Shown piece after piece: positions 1 through 5,440 of a stretch of DNA of 8,826 nt. Position 1 is the first letter of the stretch. The number at the start of each line of letters is the position of its first letter. A program made the translations under genes and the position numbers. The stretch comes from an uncultured Clostridia bacterium (GTDB taxonomy: Bacteria; Bacillota; Clostridia; Oscillospirales; CAG-272), in the NCBI GenBank assembly GCA_947304475.1, contig CAMZBE010000040.1, positions 1-8,826 on the forward strand, in the 5' to 3' direction. Under the pieces are notes generated by a model. The model worked only from the letters and a program-made list of their open reading frames with translations. It had not been told where the DNA came from and ran no database searches.

Positions 1-2
1 AC

Positions 3-584
3 GCGATGACGATCACGCTGCTGACCGACTCGCAGGGCAAGAAGATGGGCAAGACCGCGGGCAACGCCGTCTGGCTCGATCCCGAGAAGACCTCGCCCTA
101 CGACTTCTATCAGTACTGGCGGAACGTCGGGGACGCCGACGTCCTGAAATGTATCCGGATGCTGACCTTCCTGCCGCTCGAGCAGATCGCCGAGATGGAG
201 ACGTGGGAGGGCAGCCGTCTGAACGAGGCGAAGGAGATCCTCGCTTACGAACTGACAAAAACGGTTCACGGAGAAGAGGAAGCCGAGAAGGCAAAGAACG
301 CCGGCAAGGCGCTTTTCGGCGGCGCGGGAGAGGGCGGCGACGTCCCGACCTTGACGCTTGAAGACGGCGACTTCACCGACGGCGCGATCGACGTTCTGAC
401 GCTTCTGGTCCGGGCGGGACTGGTCCCCTCGAAATCCGAAGCGCGCCGCGCGGTCGAACAGGGCGGCGTCACGGTCGACGGAGAACGCGTCACCGACATC
501 AGAACGACCTACGCCCGGGACGGGTTCGCCGACGGCAAACTCGTTCGCCGCGGGAAAAAGAGTTTCATGAAAGTCAAGGCGTAA
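3..584 (+). CDS. tyrS: Tyrosyl-tRNA synthetase, C-terminal part (5' end outside window)
   Basis: Charges tRNA-Tyr with tyrosine in the cytoplasm. About 193 residues are visible in the frame open from base 3. The segment begins just before the class I signature loop, seen as K-M-G-K-T (about bases 42-56), the TyrRS form of KMSKS. The following G-N-A-V-W-L-D-P-E-K-T-S-P-Y-D-F-Y-Q-Y-W block is highly characteristic of bacterial TyrRS, as is the later V-H-G-E-E. The last 69 residues form an S4 RNA-binding domain (L-V-R-A-G-L-V-P-S-K-S-E-A-R-R ... G-G-V-T-V-D-G), which grips the tRNA. Family members have about 400-420 residues, so roughly the first half, with the Rossmann fold and HIGH motif, lies left of the window. 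The ATG at base 6 is internal, not the start. A strong intrinsic terminator follows 8 bases after the stop. The family assignment is secure. Confidence 0.97.
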   Translation, partial: AMTITLLTDSQGKKMGKTAGNAVWLDPEKTSPYDFYQYWRNVGDADVLKCIRMLTFLPLEQIAEMETWEGSRLNEAKEILAYELTKTVHGEEEAEKAKNAGKALFGGAGEGGDVPTLTLEDGDFTDGAIDVLTLLVRAGLVPSKSEARRAVEQGGVTVDGERVTDIRTTYARDGFADGKLVRRGKKSFMKVKA

Positions 585-591
585 TCACGCC

Positions 592-629
592 GCGGCGGAG
601 AGATCACCCGGTCTTTCCGCCGCTTTTTT
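592..629 (+). terminator. Intrinsic terminator after tyrS
   Basis: A 14-base-pair GC-rich stem pairs 592-605 with 610-623, with one or two G-U pairs and the four-base loop ACCC. It is followed immediately by six T (624-629). It lies directly after the tyrS stop and directly before the ribosome binding site of the acetyltransferase gene. Downstream expression would therefore need read-through or a promoter inside tyrS; no clear promoter is visible in the 22 bases between the T run and the next start. Confidence 0.9.
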
Positions 630-650
630 CAAGCGAAAGGAGTGGCGACG

Positions 651-1217
651 ATGGAGCCCGAAAAGAACCTTCACGGACTGACGCGGGAAGAATTTGAAAA
701 GTTCACGGTCTACGCCCACGCGACGAACGACAGGGCGTCCAACCTGGCGCGCGCCGAGATCCTCGGCTTCGGGGGCAAAGAGACCGAAATCGCCCCGGGC
801 GCGAACGTCCGCGTCTCGCCCGAACGGATCGGGCGGCGGTCGTTTATCGGTCTGTACTGCTACCTCAACGGCAAAGTGACGGTCGGGGACGACGTGCTGA
901 TCGGTCCGCACTGTTCGATCGTCGCCGGGAACCACAAGTTCGATCCCGCGACCGGCGCTTTCACCGCCCGTACCGAAGGGGACGGCGACGAGAGCGTGGT
1001 CATCGGGGACGGTTCCTGGCACTGCTCGAACGTCACGGTCACGCCGGGTTGCAAGATCGGGCGCGGCAACCTGATCTGCGCCGGCGCCGTCGTCACGAAG
1101 AGTACCCCCGATTACGCGATTTTGGCGGGGGTTCCCGCCAAACAGGTCGGGGAGATCGATCCCGCGACCGGAGAATACCGCTGGTACCCCCGGACGAAAA
1201 AAGGAGAGGGAAAGTGA
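651..1217 (+). CDS. Hexapeptide-repeat sugar O-acetyltransferase (maltose/galactoside acetyltransferase type)
   Basis: Probably transfers an acetyl group from acetyl-CoA to a sugar hydroxyl in the cytoplasm. The protein has 188 residues, the usual size for this family. An N-terminal helical stretch (about 1-45) precedes a left-handed beta-helix of imperfect [LIV]-G-x-x-x-x repeats (about 53-165), for example I-G-R-R-S-F-I-G and V-G-D-D-V-L-I-G-P-H-C-S-I. His95 in G-N-H-K-F-D-P sits where the family has its catalytic histidine. The C-terminal A-G-A-V-V-T-K ... A-G-V-P-A-K signature (144-164) is typical. One deviation is W-H-C at 123-125, where W-I-G is common. The ATG at 651 is chosen over an in-frame GTG at 642 because AAAGGAG (636-642) lies 8 bases before it and overlaps the GTG. 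Its stop overlaps the start of the next gene, so the two are probably made together. The acceptor sugar is unknown. Confidence 0.87.
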   Translation: MEPEKNLHGLTREEFEKFTVYAHATNDRASNLARAEILGFGGKETEIAPGANVRVSPERIGRRSFIGLYCYLNGKVTVGDDVLIGPHCSIVAGNHKFDPATGAFTARTEGDGDESVVIGDGSWHCSNVTVTPGCKIGRGNLICAGAVVTKSTPDYAILAGVPAKQVGEIDPATGEYRWYPRTKKGEGK

Positions 1218-3331
1218 CGCTTTGGAACAACCGAAATCGGACGAGGGGCGACGATCTGTTCCCCGCGCCCGGGGACGGCGCGACGGTTTATGAAACGCCG
1301 CCCTGCTTCTCTTGGCTGCCCGAACCGGGAGAGGGACCGTACGTCGTTGTGGTCCGGAACGCCGGCGGCGAGGTCATCCGGGCGACCTGCACCGAAAACT
1401 GTTTTGTCCCGATGCGTCCGCTCGACGCGGGCGAATACGTCTGGGACGTGTTTCGCGGGGATACCCACCGCGGGGAGACGCGCTTTACCGTCGCCCCCGA
1501 CGCGATCCCCTTCCCGCGCCCGACGGCGGAAGAGACGCTTGCCGGCGTGCCGAAGGGGCACCCGCGCCATCTGTTTTCACCCGCCGATCTGCCGGGACTG
1601 CTTGTCGAACGGACGACCGAAGCGGCGACGCTCCGCAGAACCGCGGAACGCGCGCTCCTGTGCGCGCCGATCGAAGCGCCGCGCTTTCTCCACGATCCCG
1701 CCGCGCTCCCGTTCCGGGAGTATTTCGGTTTGTTCCGCTGCGCGTGCGACCGTGATCTGGTCGCGCTCTCGCTCGGGTACGCCCTGTTCGGCGACGTTCG
1801 GTTCGGGGAAGCCGCGAAGGCGCGTCTGCTCGCGTTTGCTTCGTGGGATCCCGACGCCGAGTGTTCGCTTGAGGACGGTTCGCGCGACGAGATCGGACTT
1901 TCGCTTGCGCGCTGTCTGCCCTCGGTCTACGACCTGCTCTACCCGCTGCTTTCGGAGGGAGAACGCGCGCTCGTCGAATCCGCTGTCGCGGCGTACGCCC
2001 GCCAGTGCGAGCGGCGTCTGCTTTCGGTCGACTATCTTTCGCACCCCGGAAACTCCCACGCGGGGCGGCTTCCCGCCTATCTCGGCGAAGCGGCGCTGAT
2101 CCTCTCGGATACCGACGCCGTCGACCGGGACACCTGTCTTCGCTGGCTCTCCTACGCCCTCAAGATCTACGGCGGGATCTTCCCGCATTACGGCGGGGAC
2201 GACGGCGGCTGGGCGGAGGGACCGTTCTACGCGACGAGTTACGTCCGTTGGTTCCTGCCGTTCTTTTCGGCGGTCGAACGCTATACGGGAAAAAGTCTGT
2301 TCGCCCGTCCCTTCTACCGCAACCTGACGCGTTTCCTTCTGACCTTCGCCGATCCCGCCGCCGAGAACCACCCCTTCGGGGACGGCTACTGGAGTCCCGG
2401 GGAGAGCGACCGGGAATGGCCCGGCTTTTTCGCGCAGAATCCGTTCCGCTACTACGCCCGCCGCTTCGGTCCGCCTTCGGCGCAAAAAAAGAGTGCGGAA
2501 CTGGAAAACCCTGCGTACTATCAACTGCATCTGCTCGATCTGTTTCTGCCGACGCCGCGCGAGACGCAGGCGCCCGAACCCGGGCGCCTGACCGTGTTTC
2601 CCGACACCGGGTTGATTTCCATGCGCACCGCGCCCGAGCATCCGGGAGAAAACACGGTCTGCCTGATCCGCGCGTCGAAATACGGCTCCGACTCCCACCG
2701 CCACCCCGACCAGGGCGGTTTCGCTCTGTTCTACGGCGGCGTCGCGCTGCTTTCGCCGTCGGGCTACTTCGGACGGCGCTACGGCTCGAAACACCACCGC
2801 GAGTGGACCAACACTTCGCGGGCGCATAACGTCCCGCTCTTCGGCGGCGTCGGACAGTACGAGAACGACCGTCGCGCCGTCGGACGGATCCTCGCTGTGT
2901 CGGACGACGGAAGCGTCCTTTCGGCTTCGGTCGAGGCGGGCGACGCCTACCCCGTCCCGGTGAAATGGACGCGCGGATTTGCGCTCTCCGACCGTACCCT
3001 TACCGTGACGGACGAGTTTGAAACCGATGCGCCGGGCGGGATCACGCTCTGCCTGCACACCCTGTCGCGCCCCGAGCCCGACGGCGTCGGGTTCCGTATG
3101 ACGCACCGCGGCGTGACGCTGATCTGCCGCCCGATCGAGGGGATCGACCGCCCGCCCGAGATTTGCGACGCGTTTTCCGTCGGCGTGAACGACGGGGAAC
3201 CCGAGGAGTACGCCGTGACCGTGCCGCCGCAGTATCACGTCTTTTATCGGCTCCCGTCCGGCTGCCGCCGCGCGACCTTGACGTTTTCGGTCTTGACCGA
3301 CGGGGAAAAGCGAGCGTCGACGGCGCGGTGA
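1214..3331 (+). CDS. Heparinase II/III-like protein with N-terminal DUF4962-like domain, cytoplasmic
   Basis: A 705-residue protein resembling heparinase II-type polysaccharide lyases, which cleave uronic-acid glycans by beta-elimination. Residues about 25-95 form a beta-sandwich-like N-terminal module (F-S-W-L-P-E at 32-37) as in DUF4962 proteins. The helical toroid opens with H-P-R-H-L-F-S-P-A-D-L from 116. Candidate catalytic positions in family order are His282 (N-S-H-A-G), Tyr339 or Tyr343 (E-G-P-F-Y-A-T-S-Y) and His495/His497 (S-H-R-H-P-D-Q-G-G-F). His538 (A-H-N-V) begins the usual H-N motif of the C-terminal beta domain. The Asp expected in the L-x-D-x-G-Y segment is absent (S-P-S-G-Y, 514-518). 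There is no signal peptide or membrane segment. The GTG start has GGAG at 1203-1206, 7 bases upstream, and overlaps the preceding TGA by 4 bases, implying translational coupling. The substrate is unknown; the family call is fairly secure, lyase activity less so. Confidence 0.82.
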   Translation: MTLWNNRNRTRGDDLFPAPGDGATVYETPPCFSWLPEPGEGPYVVVVRNAGGEVIRATCTENCFVPMRPLDAGEYVWDVFRGDTHRGETRFTVAPDAIPFPRPTAEETLAGVPKGHPRHLFSPADLPGLLVERTTEAATLRRTAERALLCAPIEAPRFLHDPAALPFREYFGLFRCACDRDLVALSLGYALFGDVRFGEAAKARLLAFASWDPDAECSLEDGSRDEIGLSLARCLPSVYDLLYPLLSEGERALVESAVAAYARQCERRLLSVDYLSHPGNSHAGRLPAYLGEAALILSDTDAVDRDTCLRWLSYALKIYGGIFPHYGGDDGGWAEGPFYATSYVRWFLPFFSAVERYTGKSLFARPFYRNLTRFLLTFADPAAENHPFGDGYWSPGESDREWPGFFAQNPFRYYARRFGPPSAQKKSAELENPAYYQLHLLDLFLPTPRETQAPEPGRLTVFPDTGLISMRTAPEHPGENTVCLIRASKYGSDSHRHPDQGGFALFYGGVALLSPSGYFGRRYGSKHHREWTNTSRAHNVPLFGGVGQYENDRRAVGRILAVSDDGSVLSASVEAGDAYPVPVKWTRGFALSDRTLTVTDEFETDAPGGITLCLHTLSRPEPDGVGFRMTHRGVTLICRPIEGIDRPPEICDAFSVGVNDGEPEEYAVTVPPQYHVFYRLPSGCRRATLTFSVLTDGEKRASTAR

Positions 3332-3337
3332 ACCGCC

Positions 3338-3364
3338 GGGATACAAACGGCGTATCCCTTTATT
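3338..3364 (+). terminator. Probable intrinsic terminator of the acetyltransferase/heparinase-like operon
   Basis: GGGATAC (3338-3344) pairs perfectly with GTATCCC (3352-3358) around a 7-base loop. It is followed by TTTATT, and a further T6 run lies at 3373-3378. The hairpin starts 7 bases after the stop of the heparinase-like gene. The T tract is interrupted, so termination may be partial. Confidence 0.55.
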
Positions 3365-3382
3365 CCACTTGCTTTTTTGCGT

Positions 3383-3412
3383 ACCGCCCCCCTTTTCGGA
3401 AGAGGCGGTTTT
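3383..3412 (+). terminator. Possible second terminator hairpin
   Basis: ACCGCC (3383-3388) pairs with GGCGGT (3404-3409), with a possible inner CTT/AAG pairing, and TTTT follows at 3409-3412. It may back up the first hairpin and insulate the next promoter. Further short inverted repeats occur at about 3437-3454 and 3458-3473 (C5/G5) without a T tract in either useful orientation. Otherwise nothing is recognised between 3332 and 3501. Confidence 0.35.
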
Positions 3413-3501
3413 CGCGTCGGCGCGGCGGCGTCTTTCCCCGACCGTCCGGTCGACGGGTTCCCCCTCGGGGGAAAAATCCTGCCGAAAGACGAAAAAAAGT
3501 C

Positions 3502-3530
3502 TTGACAATCACGCCGCCCTTCTGTATAAT
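3502..3530 (+). promoter_or_regulatory. Consensus housekeeping promoter for yceD-rpmF
   Basis: A perfect -35 TTGACA (3502-3507) is separated by exactly 17 bases from a perfect -10 TATAAT (3525-3530). Transcription should start near 3537, giving an untranslated leader of about 75 bases. An A-rich stretch (3492-3498) just upstream resembles an UP element. Such strength suits a ribosomal protein operon. Confidence 0.92.
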
Positions 3531-3537
3531 ATATTCC

Positions 3538-3575
3538 GTGACTTTGGGCGAACTATGCGAAAACGCGCCCGTCAC
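3538..3575 (+). other. Possible hairpin at the 5' end of the yceD-rpmF leader
   Basis: GTGAC (3538-3542) can pair with GTCAC (3571-3575), and GGGCG (3546-3550) with CGCCC (3566-3570), leaving a 3-base bulge (TTT) and a 15-base loop. It would form at or next to the predicted transcription start, so it could protect the transcript's 5' end or serve as a regulatory site. This is inferred from pairing alone; no known leader family is recognised. Confidence 0.35.
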
Positions 3576-3613
3576 GCCTCGTTTTGATCCGATCTTTGAC
3601 CGGGAGGAAAAGT

Positions 3614-4177
3614 GTGAAACTTGATTTGAGAGCCCTGCTTGCCGGCGAATGCCGCACGCTTCGGTTTCAATTTCCGCTTGATCCGCCCGACGATACGACG
3701 GATCCCGGAAGCATCCTTTTCGGCGTTCGTTTTCCTTCTCCCATGGAGGCAAGCGGCGAGGTCGTCAACTCCGCGGGCTATATGCGGCTGCGTCTGGATC
3801 TGTCCCTTGATTTCGTCGCGCCCTGTGCCCGGTGTCTTGCCGACGTTGCTGGAACCTATCGGTTCAGCCTCGAGAAGACGGTCGCCACCCCGAAGATGCT
3901 CGAGGGACTGGACGAGGACAAGATCGACGAGTACGCGCTCGTCGAGGACGGCTTTCTCGACCTGGACGAACCGGCGCGGTCGCTCCTGCTCTCCGAGTTC
4001 CCCTCGCGGGTGCTCTGCAAAGAGGACTGCCGCGGACTGTGTCCATCGTGCGGGCACGACCTGAACGAAGGTCCCTGTTCGTGCAAACGGGAAGAGACCG
4101 ATCCGCGTCTTTCGCCTCTTGCGGCGGTTCTTGAACGGCTGCGCGAAGAGGAGAAGGCGAAACCCGAAGAAAAATGA
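3614..4177 (+). CDS. yceD: DUF177 family protein (YceD-like), ribosome-associated
   Basis: A 187-residue cytoplasmic protein of the DUF177/YceD family, almost always encoded just before rpmF and thought to act in 23S rRNA metabolism or large-subunit assembly; its biochemical role is not settled. The N-terminal part is a beta-rich domain. C-A-R-C at 71-74 is the conserved central Cys pair. A second Cys cluster at 135-157 (C135, C139, C143, C146, C155, C157, around C-R-G-L-C-P-S-C-G-H-D-L-N) is the usual YceD signature and probably binds zinc. The C-terminus is a charged helix rich in Glu and Lys. The GTG start is chosen because GGGAGG (3602-3607) lies 6 bases upstream; no better ATG exists in frame. 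It is the first gene after a perfect promoter and is followed by rpmF with a 44-base gap, so the two form one transcription unit. Confidence 0.93.
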   Translation: MKLDLRALLAGECRTLRFQFPLDPPDDTTDPGSILFGVRFPSPMEASGEVVNSAGYMRLRLDLSLDFVAPCARCLADVAGTYRFSLEKTVATPKMLEGLDEDKIDEYALVEDGFLDLDEPARSLLLSEFPSRVLCKEDCRGLCPSCGHDLNEGPCSCKREETDPRLSPLAAVLERLREEEKAKPEEK

Positions 4178-4221
4178 GTTCAAAAAGATCGACAGATCGT
4201 TGTCATAGGAGGTAAAACGCA

Positions 4222-4416
4222 ATGGCAGTACCGAAGAAAAAGGTTTCCAAGGCGCGCAGAGACAAGAGACGGTCCAGCACCTGGAAACTCGACGCCCCCA
4301 CGCTCTCCAAGTGCCCCAAGTGCGGCGAGTACAATCTTGCTTACCGCGTTTGCAGCAACTGCGGGACCTACAAAGGCGAACAGATCGTTGCCGAAAAGGC
4401 GGAGAAGAAGGCGTAA
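4222..4416 (+). CDS. rpmF: 50S ribosomal protein L32 (bL32)
   Basis: A 64-residue ribosomal protein of the large subunit. It begins with the family hallmark M-A-V-P-K-K-K-V-S-K-A-R-R-D-K-R-R, a basic tail that contacts rRNA. The zinc ribbon is intact: C31-x-x-C34 and C44-x-x-C47, the zinc-binding (C+) form of L32 rather than the zinc-independent paralogue that some bacteria make under zinc starvation. A perfect AGGAGGT (4207-4213) lies 8 bases before the ATG, as expected for heavy translation. The gene is second in the operon after yceD and is followed closely by a strong terminator. Confidence 0.98.
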   Translation: MAVPKKKVSKARRDKRRSSTWKLDAPTLSKCPKCGEYNLAYRVCSNCGTYKGEQIVAEKAEKKA

Positions 4417-4431
4417 GTCTTCCGAAACGAA

Positions 4432-4465
4432 AGCGGACACCCGATACGGTGTCCGCTCTTTTTTT
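4432..4465. terminator. Strong terminator between convergent rpmF and HAD phosphatase genes
   Basis: A 9-base-pair perfect stem, 10 pairs counting the closing A-T, joins 4433-4441 to 4448-4456 around a 6-base loop. Seven T (4459-4465) follow on the plus strand, giving a classic terminator for rpmF. On the minus strand the same hairpin is followed by a broken T tract (TTTCGTTTC), so it can probably also stop the phosphatase transcript, which ends at 4484. Confidence 0.9.
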
Positions 4466-4483
4466 GTCCGGAAGGGCGCTTTT

Positions 4484-5140
4484 TTATTCTTGAAGCAGGA
4501 TTGCCCCCGCATCTGCGGGCGTCTTGCAGAAGGCGACGACGGGATAGGGGAGAAACTCCTCTTTTCCGCCGAACCCCCAGAGCGCGGCGATGCACCCGGT
4601 ACCCACCGCCTGCGCCCCCTCTGCGTCGTACTTGCGGTCGCCGAGCAGGATCGCGTCGGCGGGCTTGCAGCCAAGTTCGGCGAGCGCGCAGCGGAGCACC
4701 CCTTCCTTGGTTCGGCGGTCCGGTCCGTCGGACGATCCGACCACCAGATCGAAATAGTCGTACAGCCCCAATTTCTTCAGAATTTTGTCGGCAGCCGCCT
4801 GCAGTTTCGAGGTTGTGACGGCGACCTTGTATCCGGCCCGGCGAAGGGCGGAGAGCAGCGCGGGGATGCCGGGATAGACCGTCGAGCGGAGATACCATTC
4901 CTCCCCGATATACCGGCGGCGGAAGACCTCGATCGCACGCGGGATATCGCTCTCCTTCACCCCGCAGACCACCCCGAATCCGTAGGAGAGCGGCGGACCG
5001 AGGAAGGGAAGACACTCTTGGAACGACGGTGCCTGATAGCCGAGCGTTTCAAGTGCGTAAAAGGCGGAACCGATTACCCCTTCCGAGGTGTCGATCAGCG
5101 TTCCGTCCAGATCAAACAGTACGGTCGAATAGATTTTCAT
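4484..5140 (-). CDS. HAD-superfamily phosphatase (phosphoglycolate phosphatase / 5'-nucleotidase-like)
   Basis: A 218-residue cytoplasmic HAD subfamily IA hydrolase that should remove phosphate from a small metabolite through an aspartyl-phosphate intermediate. All four catalytic motifs are visible: motif I F-D-L-D-G-T (nucleophile Asp10, acid/base Asp12), motif II T-T-S-K (Ser111), motif III Lys145 in R-T-K-E-G, and motif IV G-D-R-K-Y-D (Asp168, Asp172). The helical cap lies between about 17 and 85. The G-D-R-K-Y-D and A-L-W-G-F-G pattern recalls the branch annotated as phosphoglycolate phosphatase or 5'-nucleotidase, so substrate assignment is open. The start ATG (complement of 5138-5140) has a G-rich but poor ribosome site (GGGGG, complement of about 5147-5151). 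It has its own promoter and converges on rpmF, so it is a single-gene unit. Confidence 0.92.
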   Translation of the reverse strand: MKIYSTVLFDLDGTLIDTSEGVIGSAFYALETLGYQAPSFQECLPFLGPPLSYGFGVVCGVKESDIPRAIEVFRRRYIGEEWYLRSTVYPGIPALLSALRRAGYKVAVTTSKLQAAADKILKKLGLYDYFDLVVGSSDGPDRRTKEGVLRCALAELGCKPADAILLGDRKYDAEGAQAVGTGCIAALWGFGGKEEFLPYPVVAFCKTPADAGAILLQE

Positions 5141-5166
5141 GGATACCCCCGTTTCATTTCGGCATT

Positions 5167-5194
5167 ATTATACCATTCTTATGGAAAAAGTCAA
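5167..5194 (-). promoter_or_regulatory. Extended -10 promoter for the HAD phosphatase gene
   Basis: Read on the minus strand: -35 TTGACT (complement of 5189-5194), a 16-base spacer, and -10 TATAAT (complement of 5167-5172), preceded by TGG, which gives the TGn extended -10 element. The predicted start near 5160 leaves only about 20 bases of leader before the ATG. Confidence 0.85.
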
Positions 5195-5333
5195 CCGTAA
5201 GGGCGCTTTTTTCGCCGTTTTTGCTTTTTCTTTGCGGGAAGGGCGGCGAGGGACGCACGCGGAACGCGTCTATTTCAAGCGTTTCGGGGAGGGGATTATC
5301 GTAAAAAAAGATGAAAAACCCCCCTTTTCCATC
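5195..5333. other. Divergent intergenic spacer between two promoters
   Basis: No gene is supported here; short open frames lack ribosome sites and family resemblance. The stretch separates the leftward phosphatase promoter from the rightward repeat-gene promoter, and together with them fills the 300-base gap between the two starts. It contains T-rich runs (5205-5235), a GC-rich middle, and a G-rich segment (about 5286-5294) that could pair with the C6 run at 5319-5324. No clear operator is recognised. Confidence 0.5.
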
Positions 5334-5362
5334 TTGATTTTCATTATTTTGTATGATATAAT
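5334..5362 (+). promoter_or_regulatory. Strong extended -10 promoter for the repeat-protein operon
   Basis: A -35 TTGATT (5334-5339, five of six consensus bases), a 17-base spacer and a perfect TATAAT (5357-5362), preceded by TGA, so the TGn extended -10 element is present. The surrounding DNA is distinctly AT-rich against the GC-rich genes. Transcription should start near 5369, leaving a leader of about 72 bases with a small possible hairpin (CCCG 5395-5398 with CGGG 5405-5408). Confidence 0.9.
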
Positions 5363-5440
5363 TTAATCAAACCATATTTTAATTCGTCATTTTGCCCGCG
5401 CGCACGGGTGAAGACGGAAAAACAACGGGAGGATACTGAG

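Noticed and set aside
642..650. GTG start for the acetyltransferase three codons upstream
   Set aside because: It overlaps the Shine-Dalgarno AAAGGAG itself, so the ATG at 651 is the sensible start.
1290..2099. Arg/Ser-rich plus-strand frame inside the heparinase-like gene
   Set aside because: Composition typical of an out-of-frame reading of GC-rich coding DNA; no ribosome site and no domain.
3458..3473. C5/G5 palindrome considered as a terminator
   Set aside because: The loop is very short and on neither strand does a T run follow the hairpin; the adjacent A run puts T on the wrong side on the minus strand.
1577..3508. A 643-codon open frame on the minus strand opposite the heparinase-like gene
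   Set aside because: Arg-rich, low-complexity translation with no family resemblance; it overlaps a recognisable plus-strand protein and runs across the intergenic terminator region. It is a GC-driven shadow frame.
5139..5366. Small plus-strand frames in the divergent intergenic region
   Set aside because: No ribosome site or recognised family, and they run over both promoters.
5408..5440. Alternative GTG start 11 codons upstream of gene A
   Set aside because: No ribosome site precedes it, while GGGAGG sits 8 bases before the ATG at 5441. The extension would add only polar residues.
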